The notes: a model not told the origin generated them from the sequence alone. 6,854 nt of DNA from Bacteroides_F sp964482605 (GCA_964482605.1 CAYZYS010000111.1:1-6854), one strand, 5' to 3'. Numbered from the stretch's first letter, positions 1 through 6,019 are shown. Made by a program: numbers and translations.

Positions 1-864
1 GAAAAGAATAAAAATCTTGACACGGTTGAGGATGTGTACGAATTTCTCATAGGGAAGCATTTTGACAGGAATGACGTGCTTGCTGCCCTTGGGGGAGGCG
101 TCGTTGGGGATTTGACGGGCTTTACCGCCGCAACCTATCTTCGGGGCGTTAAGTTCATCCAGATTCCAACCTCGCTTTTGGCACAGGTGGATTCCAGCAT
201 TGGAGGCAAGACGGGCGTTGATTTCAGGTCCTTCAAGAACATGGTGGGCGCATTCCACCAGCCAAGCCTTGTGTACATGAACATGTCGGCGCTCAAGACG
301 CTGGACGAGCGCCAGTATAATTCAGGGCTTGGTGAGATAATAAAGCACGGGCTGATAAAGGACAGGGACAACTTTGACTGGCTTGTTGCCAACGCGGCTT
401 CAATCAAGGCGAGGGACATGGACACGCTGGAGAAGATGATTGAGGCAAGCTGCAACATAAAGCGCCAGGTGGTTGAGAAGGACCCGAAGGAGAAGGGCGA
501 CAGGGCACTTCTCAATTATGGGCACACGCTTGGGCATGCGATTGAGAAGCTGGCGGGCTTTCAGCTTTACCACGGTGAATGCGTGGTGCTGGGAATACTT
601 GCGGCGCTTGAGATAAGCCGTATGCGCGGGTATCTTGGGGATGAGGATGTTGAAAGGTGCAGGGAGAGCTTCAGGACCTACGGCTTTCCGATGACGGTTT
701 CGCACATCACGCCAGATGACATCGTGAAAACCTCCAAGAGCGACAAGAAGATGGATGCGGGACAGATTAAGTTCATACTGCTCAGGTCAATCGGTGACAG
801 CTATGTTGACAGAACCGTGACGGATGAGGAGATGCTGAAGGCGTTGGAAGTGGTTGTGGAATAG
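1..864 (+). CDS. aroB: 3-dehydroquinate synthase, 5' end missing
   Basis: Second step of the shikimate pathway: NAD- and divalent-metal-dependent cyclisation of DAHP to 3-dehydroquinate in the cytoplasm. The frame is open from base 1, so the gene begins upstream; 287 residues are visible against a usual 350-360, so about 70 N-terminal residues are missing. The GTG at 34 is an internal Val codon, not the start. Visible motifs in order, numbered from the first codon in the window: the glycine-rich nucleotide-binding segment GGGVVGDLTGF (about 31-41), PTSLLAQVDSSIGGKTGVD (about 56-74), the metal-ligand Glu in GEIIKHGLI (Glu112), the NYGHTLGHAIE box (His175 and His179) and the later metal-ligand His in LYHGE (His191). 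The SDKK segment near residue 247 is also typical. The C-terminus is intact, ending in TAG one base before lspA, which suggests co-transcription. The identification is firm. Confidence 0.97.
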   Translation, partial: EKNKNLDTVEDVYEFLIGKHFDRNDVLAALGGGVVGDLTGFTAATYLRGVKFIQIPTSLLAQVDSSIGGKTGVDFRSFKNMVGAFHQPSLVYMNMSALKTLDERQYNSGLGEIIKHGLIKDRDNFDWLVANAASIKARDMDTLEKMIEASCNIKRQVVEKDPKEKGDRALLNYGHTLGHAIEKLAGFQLYHGECVVLGILAALEISRMRGYLGDEDVERCRESFRTYGFPMTVSHITPDDIVKTSKSDKKMDAGQIKFILLRSIGDSYVDRTVTDEEMLKALEVVVE

Positions 865-865
865 T

Positions 866-1408
866 ATGGAAAAAAGAGGCAATGCTGATTATTTTAATAA
901 TGCCAAATGTGTAAAATTGGTTATATTTCTTGTGCTGAACGTGATACTTGTCGGCTTTGACCAGTTTACCAAGCACCTTGCATATGTGAGGCTGTATGGC
1001 AAAAGCCCCTATGTGCTAATCAAAGGCGTGCTGGAGCTTTCGTACCTCCAGAACGCAGGCGCCGCCTGGGGGATGCTGCAGGGAAGGCAGACCTTGTTCA
1101 TTGTGCTGACGGTGCTGATACTGGCGGCAATCATTTATGTGCTTTTGAAGACACCGCTTACCAGGAGGTATGCGCCGCTGTATGTGATAATGACGCTGCT
1201 GTCCGCTGGTGCAGTCGGCAATTTCATTGACAGGGCGCTCAACGGGTATGTGCATGACTTCATATATTTTGTGCTGATTGATTTTCCCGTGTTCAATGTG
1301 GCGGACTGTTATGTGACGATATCCATGGTGCTCTTTGTGGTGTGCTTTTTGTTCATGTACGGTGATGAGGAGTTCGCCTACCTTAAGCCCGGAAAGAAGG
1401 TAGGGTAG
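866..1408 (+). CDS. lspA: Lipoprotein signal peptidase (signal peptidase II)
   Basis: Membrane aspartyl protease that removes the signal peptide from diacylglyceryl-modified prolipoproteins. The protein is 180 residues, with four hydrophobic stretches (about 16-31, 75-95, 103-120, 146-165) matching the four-helix LspA topology. Family boxes are present: FDQFTK (31-36), LQNAGAAWGM (61-70), GNFIDR (118-123), YVHDFI with catalytic Asp131, and FPVFNVADC with catalytic Asp147. The residue after the second catalytic Asp is Cys148, where Ser is usual; this is a mild variant and both Asp are kept. The ATG at 866 is chosen because GTGGA lies 5 bases upstream; a TTG at 854 in the same frame would add four residues and overlap the aroB stop, and is less likely. 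It starts one base after aroB and ends 3 bases before the pseudouridine synthase, so the three genes look like one transcript. Next to an RluA-family gene is its usual place in Firmicutes. Confidence 0.96.
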   Translation: MEKRGNADYFNNAKCVKLVIFLVLNVILVGFDQFTKHLAYVRLYGKSPYVLIKGVLELSYLQNAGAAWGMLQGRQTLFIVLTVLILAAIIYVLLKTPLTRRYAPLYVIMTLLSAGAVGNFIDRALNGYVHDFIYFVLIDFPVFNVADCYVTISMVLFVVCFLFMYGDEEFAYLKPGKKVG

Positions 1409-1411
1409 CAT

Positions 1412-2320
1412 ATGGAGCATTACAGGCTTGTTGTTGATTCCATGGATGAGGGGCAGCGCCTTGACCAGTATGCCGCTGATGAGCTTGGGGAGGTTTCCCG
1501 TTCATATGTGTCAAAACTGATTAAGGAGGGAAATGTCCTCGTGGGTGGCAGGACGGCGAAGCCGGGGCTCAGGCTTTCCGGCGGTGCGGTGATTGACATT
1601 ACCATTCCTGAGGCATCGGAGGCTGCAATTGTCCCGGAGGACATTCCGCTTGACATAATATATGAGGATGAGGACATAATTGTCGTCAACAAGCCCAAGG
1701 GCATGGTTGTACACCCTGCGGCAGGGCACATGACGGGTACACTTGTCAATGCACTGATGTACCATTGCAGGGATAACCTGTCAGGCATTAACGGGGTGCT
1801 TCGTCCCGGCATTGTGCATAGGATTGACATGAATACCACAGGGGTGCTTGTTGCGTGTAAAAATGATTATGCACACCAGTCCATAGCCGCACAGCTAAGT
1901 GTGCATTCCATAACAAGGCGTTACCAGGCGATATGCCACAATGCATTTGCCAATGGGGAGGGCGGCACGGTGGATGCGCCGATTGGGCGGCATCCCGTCG
2001 ACAGAAAGAGGATGGCGGTCAATCTTTCAGGAAAGCCGGCGGTGACGCATTACAGCGTCATCAGGAATTACGATAAATACAGCTACATAGAGTGCAGGCT
2101 TGAAACAGGCAGGACACACCAGATAAGGGTACACATGGCAAGCATAGGGCATCCGCTTTTGGGGGATGACGTGTATTACAAGGGCAAATGCCCATTTAAG
2201 TTACAGGGGCAGACGCTTCATGCGGGGGTGCTCGGCTTCATGCACCCAAGAACCAATGAATATGTGGAATTTAGCGCACCGCTGCCTGAATATTTTCAGC
2301 ATTTGCTTGAAATCATATAA
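1412..2320 (+). CDS. rluD: RluA-family (RluD/YlyB-like) rRNA pseudouridine synthase
   Basis: Converts specific uridines in structured RNA, most likely 23S rRNA, to pseudouridine. The 302 residues hold an N-terminal S4 RNA-binding domain (about 14-75, with RLDQYAADEL and SRSYVSKLIKEGNV) and a catalytic domain from about 83. Motif I is IIVVNKPKGMVVHP (89-102). Motif II is HRIDMNTTGVLVACK (136-150) with catalytic Asp139; Ile138 replaces the common Leu of HRLD. Motif III is LETGRTHQIRVHM (230-242), followed by GHPLLGDDVY. Length and domain order fit the RluD subgroup and the B. subtilis homologue YlyB, which also follows lspA. The start is ATG at 1412, with AAGG and AGGG just upstream (1397-1405) overlapping the end of lspA. 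The exact target uridines cannot be read from sequence, so the symbol is a subgroup assignment; the family is certain. Confidence 0.93.
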   Translation: MEHYRLVVDSMDEGQRLDQYAADELGEVSRSYVSKLIKEGNVLVGGRTAKPGLRLSGGAVIDITIPEASEAAIVPEDIPLDIIYEDEDIIVVNKPKGMVVHPAAGHMTGTLVNALMYHCRDNLSGINGVLRPGIVHRIDMNTTGVLVACKNDYAHQSIAAQLSVHSITRRYQAICHNAFANGEGGTVDAPIGRHPVDRKRMAVNLSGKPAVTHYSVIRNYDKYSYIECRLETGRTHQIRVHMASIGHPLLGDDVYYKGKCPFKLQGQTLHAGVLGFMHPRTNEYVEFSAPLPEYFQHLLEII

Positions 2321-2330
2321 GCATTGAAGG

Positions 2331-2353
2331 TTGCGTAATATTGCGCAAATATT
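2331..2353. repeat. AT-rich near-palindrome centred on TTGCGCAA
   Basis: The core TTGCGCAA (2341-2348) is a perfect 8-base palindrome flanked by AATA on the left and ATATT on the right, giving a 17-base palindrome broken by one extra A. A second arm, TTGCG at 2331-2335, can pair with CGCAA at 2344-2348. It lies between the rluD stop and the promoter of the next gene, just upstream of the expected -35 position. It has no following T-run, so it is not a convincing intrinsic terminator. A protein-binding site is possible but unproven. Confidence 0.4.
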
Positions 2354-2382
2354 AACTTTGTGTAGATATTTTCTGATAATTA

Positions 2383-2391
2383 TGGTATAAT
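2383..2391 (+). promoter_or_regulatory. Extended -10 promoter for the kinase-like/YkuD-like operon
   Basis: TGGTATAAT contains a consensus -10 hexamer (TATAAT, 2386-2391) preceded by the TGn extended -10 element. No good -35 lies 16-18 bases upstream (the 17-base position reads TAGATA), which is normal for extended -10 promoters. The start point would be near 2398, giving a leader of about 43 bases. It suggests that the genes from 2441 form a transcription unit separate from aroB-lspA-rluD. Confidence 0.7.
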
Positions 2392-2411
2392 CTGTTCATT
2401 AAGAGCTTGTT

Positions 2412-2425
2412 GTGGGGTAGACCAC
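2412..2425 (+). other. Small leader hairpin just upstream of the ribosome binding site
   Basis: GTGG (2412-2415) and CCAC (2422-2425) can pair around a 6-base loop in the predicted leader RNA, one base before the Shine-Dalgarno begins. The stem is only 4 bases, so any function is uncertain. Confidence 0.25.
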
Positions 2426-2426
2426 G

Positions 2427-2435
2427 AAGGAGGTG
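2427..2435 (+). promoter_or_regulatory. Strong Shine-Dalgarno for the kinase-like gene
   Basis: AAGGAGGTG is an essentially perfect match to the anti-Shine-Dalgarno and ends 5 bases before the ATG at 2441. It fixes that start codon and predicts efficient translation. Confidence 0.85.
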
Positions 2436-2440
2436 TCCGT

Positions 2441-3067
2441 ATGAACAGTAAGACAGTAATAACAATCGGAAGGCAGTTTGGCAGCGGCGGCAGGGAGATT
2501 GGACAGAAGTTGGCAAAAGACCTGGGAGTTAAGTGTTACGACAAGGAGCTTTTGTCAATGGCGGCAAAGGAAAGCGGCTTGTGTGAGGAATTGTTTGAGC
2601 ACCATGATGAAAAGCCCACTAACAGCTTCCTTTATTCACTGGTCATGGATACATATTCCCTTGGGTATACGTCATCCTACACCGACATGCCGTTGAACCA
2701 CAAGATTTTTCTTGCACAGTTTGACACAATCAAGAAGCTGGCGGAGGCTGAGCCTTGTGTCATGATTGGGCGCTGTGCTGATTATGCACTTGAGGATAAC
2801 CCATATGTCATCTCAGTGTTCATCAAGGCTGATTTTGACTCAAGGGTCAAGAGAATTATGGAAAAGTACGAATTATCAGAGAACAAGGCTTCTGACATGA
2901 TTCAGAAGCAGGACAAGAGCAGGGCAAGCTATTACAATTACTATTCAAGCAAGAAGTGGGGCGACGCCAAGAGCTATGACCTGTGCCTGGATAGTGCAAA
3001 ACTCGGCATCGAAGGGTCTGTGGAGCTTATCAAGAATTTCATGGAGATAAGACAAAAGAACTTCTGA
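2441..3067 (+). CDS. Cytidylate kinase-like P-loop family protein
   Basis: This 208-residue cytoplasmic protein matches the cytidylate-kinase-like group (Cytidylate_kin2 type), a set of P-loop NMP-kinase-fold proteins common in Clostridia whose substrate is not well established. Seen: an N-terminal beta-strand and loop ITIGRQFGSGGREIG (7-21), a central VMIGRCADYAL segment (107-117), and a C-terminal stretch with DKSRASYYNYYSSKKWGD (158-175) and YDLCLDS (179-185), where Arg and Tyr resemble the lid and base-recognition part of the family. Against a true Cmk P-loop (GSGKGT), the lysine position is Gly17 and the Ser/Thr position is Glu19. This is usual for the group, so activity cannot be assumed. 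It begins a transcription unit with its own promoter and strong ribosome binding site, and is followed 8 bases later by the membrane protein gene. The true cmk of the organism is probably elsewhere. Confidence 0.85.
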   Translation: MNSKTVITIGRQFGSGGREIGQKLAKDLGVKCYDKELLSMAAKESGLCEELFEHHDEKPTNSFLYSLVMDTYSLGYTSSYTDMPLNHKIFLAQFDTIKKLAEAEPCVMIGRCADYALEDNPYVISVFIKADFDSRVKRIMEKYELSENKASDMIQKQDKSRASYYNYYSSKKWGDAKSYDLCLDSAKLGIEGSVELIKNFMEIRQKNF

Positions 3068-3075
3068 AAGGATTT

Positions 3076-4029
3076 ATGTACTACACTAATTCAAAATGGA
3101 AGCGTTTCAAGAACGGGCTTACCAACAGCCACATGAAGCTGTACGTGATTGTGCTGATTGTGCTGGCGGTGGTCATCGGGGTCACGATTAAAAAAAGTGG
3201 ATTGATTGCGGGGATGATGCAGGCAGAGCATCCCCAAGCTTCACCACAGGTTGAAGAAGAGAGGGAGACAGGCTCAACAGAGCCTATTTCCCTTGTTTCG
3301 GTTGTCAATTCATATGAGGTTCTTGTGAACAAGTCAGCCAATTTCATTACCGTGAACCAGCTCAATTCGTCAGGTGAGGTTGTTGAGACGTCAAAGACCT
3401 TCAGGTGCTCCGTGAACAGCACGGTGCAGGAGGGGGAGTATTCCATTCTTGAAAAGAACATATGGCGCAACCTTGGGGGTGCAGGCTACGGGCAGTATAC
3501 CTCAAGGATTGGCAATGACTGTTACATCCATTCCGTGCCGTATTACAGCCAGAATGCCAACGCACTTAACGTCAATGCATACAACCTGCTTGGAAGTGAG
3601 GCAAACGTTGGGTATATATACCTTGCCTCAGCCGATGCCAAGTGGATATATGAAAACTGTAGCATTGGCAGTGTGGTAAGGGTGTATTCCGATGCCTCGG
3701 AGAAGCCGTCAGTGGAGCTCGACGAGCTTGTCAGCATATCAGGCAACGGCAGGTATGACCCAACGGACACATCCGCCAACATACAGCCGATTGACACAAA
3801 GATAAAATACATGACAGGGGTGGAGAACCACTCCGTGCCGCTGGGGTCAGCCTACAATGTGTGGGATGGCGTGTATGCGGTTGACACTGATGGCAATGAC
3901 ATCACGGACAAGATTACCGTGACCGGAACCGTGAACACTACCGTCAGGGGAACCTACACCATTGTGTACCATTTAAGGGACAATTATGGAACTGACCTGG
4001 GGTATTACAGCTACGTGACGGTGTATTAG
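3076..4029 (+). CDS. Membrane-anchored L,D-transpeptidase-like (YkuD fold) protein with Ig-like C-terminus, catalytic Cys absent
   Basis: The 317 residues show a basic N-terminus, one transmembrane helix (about 22-38) and an acidic Ser/Pro/Glu-rich linker (about 50-72), predicting a type II protein outside the membrane. Residues about 79-205 follow the YkuD pattern: YEVLVNKSANFITVNQ start, a strand-rich middle, IHSVPYY (His152 at the HG position), then LGSEANVGYIYLASADAKW and a closing GSVVRVYSD strand. In active enzymes the S-H-G-C-I-R-L box supplies the nucleophilic Cys; here it aligns as N-V-G-Y-I-Y-L, so Cys is Tyr180 and Arg is Tyr182. Residues about 243-317 resemble a DUF5011/bacterial Ig-like domain (GVYAVDTDGNDITDKI, GTYTIVYHLRDNYG). 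The start is ATG 3076 with AAAGGA 4 bases upstream, and the gene is probably co-transcribed with the kinase-like gene. The role is unknown; a non-catalytic peptidoglycan-binding or scaffolding function is an inference. Confidence 0.75.
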   Translation: MYYTNSKWKRFKNGLTNSHMKLYVIVLIVLAVVIGVTIKKSGLIAGMMQAEHPQASPQVEEERETGSTEPISLVSVVNSYEVLVNKSANFITVNQLNSSGEVVETSKTFRCSVNSTVQEGEYSILEKNIWRNLGGAGYGQYTSRIGNDCYIHSVPYYSQNANALNVNAYNLLGSEANVGYIYLASADAKWIYENCSIGSVVRVYSDASEKPSVELDELVSISGNGRYDPTDTSANIQPIDTKIKYMTGVENHSVPLGSAYNVWDGVYAVDTDGNDITDKITVTGTVNTTVRGTYTIVYHLRDNYGTDLGYYSYVTVY

Positions 4030-4032
4030 GGG

Positions 4033-5079
4033 TCAGTCCTCGCGCAGCTTCACCATGTTGCGTGCCCTGCGCCTGTTGTTGTCAACGATTTCCGCATAAT
4101 GGCGTCTTGTTGTGTTGACGTCCTTGTGGCCAAGCACGTCCGCAACGAGGTAAATGTCACCGCTTTCCTGGTACAGGCTGGTGCCATAGGTGCTGCGCAG
4201 CTTGTGCGGCGTTATGTGCTTCACCGTGGTCACGGTGCGGGCATATTTTTTCACGAGGTTCTCAACGCTCCTGACGCACAGGCGCTTTTTGTTCCTCGAT
4301 ATGAACAGTGCATTTTCGTGCCCCTCGGCAGGCACAAGGTTCTTTCTTTCCTCCATGTACTCAAGGAGTGCATTGCGCACCTCATCCCCGAAATACACAA
4401 AGCTCTCGGAACCACCCTTTCTTACAACCTTGATTCGGTCATTGTCAAAATCCACGTCATTGATGTCGAGCCCGACACATTCAGAGACACGGATTCCTGT
4501 GCCAAGCATCAGGGTGAGCAGCGCCAAATCCCTCACCTTCAGCTCCTGGTGCCTTGCAAGCTGGTTGTCCGTCAGGTTGTTGCCTGATTCCACGTTGTCC
4601 AGAAGCTCGGCAACCTCGTCTGCGTCAAGCCGCGTGATTGCCTTGTCATGAAGCTTGGGCATGTCCACCTGGTATGCTGGGTTGCGGCTCATTTCCCCAA
4701 CCTTGTTGTAATAGCCGTAAAAGCTTCTCAACGACGAGAGCTTGCGCTTTACAGCACGCTCTGAGTTGGTCACCTGTGTCCCGTCTTTTTCATATAGCTT
4801 CAAATGTCTCAGGAAATCTATTATGTCCGAGGAGGAAAGCCCCTCCAAATCCTTCAGTGTTATGTCAGCAATGCTTTCCCTGCCCAGTTTTTCCTCTGCC
4901 AGGTAATGGAAAAAAACATTGATGTCCATGGCGTAGGCAAGCTTGGTGCGGGGCTGCTTGGTGTATTCAAGGCTGAAGAAATAATCCCCGCAGTAGGGCG
5001 GGAACTGCTTAATCAATTCATTTAGCTTTTGCGTGTATATGACCTTCTGCTGTTCGCTGTATGTTGTCGTCTTTGCCAT
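4033..5079 (-). CDS. Tyrosine recombinase/integrase, XerC/XerD-like
   Basis: Site-specific recombinase of 348 residues that cuts and rejoins DNA through a phosphotyrosine link. The N-terminal SAM-like core-binding domain spans about 30-130 (TKLAYAMDINVFFHYL, then RAVKRKLSSLRSFYGYY). The catalytic domain follows with every expected residue: Arg197 in GTGIRVSE, Lys221 in VVRKGGSE, His292 and Arg295 in HKLRSTYG, His318 in LGHKDVNTTRRHY and nucleophile Tyr328. It is about 50 residues longer than XerC/D, partly from a segment around 163-182 before the first Arg. The start is ATG (complement of 5077-5079) with AAAAGGGG about 8 bases upstream. It is convergent with the YkuD-like gene (3-base gap) and divergent from the CpsB gene. 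No phage or transposon genes accompany it and its base composition looks like its neighbours, so it appears to be a resident chromosomal recombinase. Its target site is unknown. Confidence 0.93.
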   Translation of the reverse strand: MAKTTTYSEQQKVIYTQKLNELIKQFPPYCGDYFFSLEYTKQPRTKLAYAMDINVFFHYLAEEKLGRESIADITLKDLEGLSSSDIIDFLRHLKLYEKDGTQVTNSERAVKRKLSSLRSFYGYYNKVGEMSRNPAYQVDMPKLHDKAITRLDADEVAELLDNVESGNNLTDNQLARHQELKVRDLALLTLMLGTGIRVSECVGLDINDVDFDNDRIKVVRKGGSESFVYFGDEVRNALLEYMEERKNLVPAEGHENALFISRNKKRLCVRSVENLVKKYARTVTTVKHITPHKLRSTYGTSLYQESGDIYLVADVLGHKDVNTTRRHYAEIVDNNRRRARNMVKLRED

Positions 5080-5136
5080 GGCTCATACCCCTTTTGGTTA
5101 GCTTCGTGATTTTTCAAATGTCCGTATGACTTCCTA

Positions 5137-5165
5137 ATTATATAACAGCCACGCCTCATTTTCAA
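5137..5165 (-). promoter_or_regulatory. Promoter of the tyrosine recombinase gene
   Basis: Read on the minus strand, TTGAAA (5165-5160) and a perfect TATAAT (5142-5137) are separated by exactly 17 bases. This is a near-consensus housekeeping promoter. The start point would be near 5130, with a leader of about 50 bases to the ATG at 5079. Confidence 0.75.
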
Positions 5166-5179
5166 TTTACTGGTTGAAA
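5160..5179. repeat. Inverted repeat joining the two divergent -35 boxes
   Basis: TTTCAA (5160-5165) and TTGAAA (5174-5179) are perfect inverted copies separated by 8 bases. Each is the -35 element of one divergent promoter, so the symmetry partly reflects two good -35 boxes back to back. It could also be an operator for both genes. The evidence is the sequence only. Confidence 0.55.
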
Positions 5180-5202
5180 TATAAATCAAATTAATCTAAA
5201 AT
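5174..5202 (+). promoter_or_regulatory. Promoter of the CpsB/exopolysaccharide locus
   Basis: TTGAAA (5174-5179) and TAAAAT (5197-5202) are spaced by 17 bases. An overlapping perfect TATAAT at 5202-5207 would sit 22 bases from this -35, which is too far, so the first pairing is preferred. The start point would be near 5209, giving a leader of about 25 bases. GAGG at 5225-5228 is the ribosome binding site, 5 bases before the ATG. Confidence 0.6.
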
Positions 5203-5233
5203 ATAATTTAAAATTGTATGAATCGAGGTTGCC

Positions 5234-5983
5234 ATGATATTTGGAATGAAGATACCCAACATTGAGCTTTGCGACATACATACCCACATACTGCCAGGGC
5301 TGGATGATGGCGCAAGGGACATGGAGACGGCACTTAAGATGGCGGATATTGCCTATGCTGACGGAATAAGGGTGATTGCCGCGACACCGCATTACCACCC
5401 CGGCAAGTGCATGTCCGGGCACGAAAAAACAAAGGCGGTTTTTGACGAGCTTGCAAGCGGCATTGCCGTGCTGCATCCTGACATGAGGCTTTACTTAGGT
5501 AGGGAGCTTTACTATACCTCGGATGTTGCGGAGGAGCTTGAGGGCGGTGCAAGGCTTAGGTATGGCGATACCATGTACTGCCTTGTGGAATTTTCCACGA
5601 ACGAGGCATTTTTCAACATAAAGGCTGCAATGAACAGGATAATGCAATGCGGTTACATTCCCGTGCTTGCGCATGTGGAGCGCTATTCGGAGCTTGTGGA
5701 GAAGCCGGGCAGGGTGGAGGAGCTAGGCAGGATGGGCGTGGTGGTGACGGTCAATGCAGCCTCCGTACTGGGCGAGCTTGGCAATGGGATAAAAAAATTC
5801 ACGCTTGGGCTTCTCAAGGATGAGCTTGTTGACGTGGTGGCATCGGATGCCCACGGAACACATAGAAGGACACCAAGGCTGCATGAATGTTATGAATATG
5901 TGTGCAGGAAAACCTCTCCTGAATACGCCGTGAGGATATTTCATGAGAACCCGTTGGGCATCTTGAATAATTTGGAATTATAA
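5234..5983 (+). CDS. cpsB: CpsB/CapC (YwqE)-family PHP-type tyrosine-protein phosphatase
   Basis: Metal-dependent phosphatase that dephosphorylates the bacterial tyrosine kinase (CpsD/YwqD) controlling capsule or exopolysaccharide synthesis; cytoplasmic. The length of 249 residues is typical for the family. PHP-domain metal ligands are visible: DIHTHILPGLDDGA (14-27, His16 and His18), TPHYHPG (51-57, His53), GREL (Glu91), LAHVERY (145-151, His147 with the adjacent Glu149 and Arg150) and SDAHGTHRRTPRL (204-216, Asp205 and His207). This pattern is diagnostic of the CpsB/YwqE group rather than histidinol phosphatase or DNA polymerase PHP domains. The start is ATG 5234 with GAGG 5 bases upstream; an in-frame ATG at 5246 is possible but has weaker support. 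It is the first gene of the polysaccharide cluster, followed after 97 bases by the Wzz-type partner. The cognate kinase is expected downstream of the window. Confidence 0.93.
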   Translation: MIFGMKIPNIELCDIHTHILPGLDDGARDMETALKMADIAYADGIRVIAATPHYHPGKCMSGHEKTKAVFDELASGIAVLHPDMRLYLGRELYYTSDVAEELEGGARLRYGDTMYCLVEFSTNEAFFNIKAAMNRIMQCGYIPVLAHVERYSELVEKPGRVEELGRMGVVVTVNAASVLGELGNGIKKFTLGLLKDELVDVVASDAHGTHRRTPRLHECYEYVCRKTSPEYAVRIFHENPLGILNNLEL

Positions 5984-6000
5984 TATAATAAGAATTAATT

Positions 6001-6019
6001 ATACAAAAACAACTTGTAT
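6001..6019. repeat. Inverted repeat ATACAA-N7-TTGTAT
   Basis: ATACAA (6001-6006) and TTGTAT (6014-6019) are perfect inverted copies 7 bases apart. The right arm coincides with the candidate -35 of the promoter ahead of the Wzz-type gene, a position suited to a repressor operator. The region is very AT-rich, so chance is not excluded. Confidence 0.4.

Noticed and set aside
135..705. Minus-strand open frames within aroB
   Set aside because: Shadows of a conserved gene; low-complexity Ser/Leu-rich translations and no family resemblance.
2331..2353. Intrinsic terminator after the pseudouridine synthase gene
   Set aside because: There is a palindrome but the stem is short and AT-rich, and no T-run follows.
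3081..3812. Minus-strand open frames within the YkuD-like gene
   Set aside because: Shadow frames with no start signals; the plus-strand frame has a membrane helix and recognisable domains.
4042..4072. GCGCAG/CTGCGC stem as a terminator for the convergent genes
   Set aside because: The loop is 19 bases, the stem lies inside coding sequence and no U-tract follows in either direction.
4099..4651. Two long plus-strand open frames opposite the recombinase gene
   Set aside because: They lie wholly inside the antisense of a well-supported recombinase with all catalytic residues, lack good ribosome binding sites and have no recognisable domains.
4033..5079. Prophage or integrative element
   Set aside because: The recombinase is the only mobile-type gene; there is no tRNA attachment site, excisionase, replication or phage gene, and its composition looks like its neighbours.
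5202..5207. Perfect TATAAT as the -10 of the cpsB promoter
   Set aside because: It is 22 bases from the good TTGAAA and has no suitable -35 at 16-18 bases; TAAAAT at 5197-5202 fits with 17-base spacing.
5984..5989. TATAAT just after the cpsB stop as a promoter
   Set aside because: The only possible -35 (TTGAAT at 5963-5968) is 15 bases away, which is short, and the hexamer is part of a long AT run.
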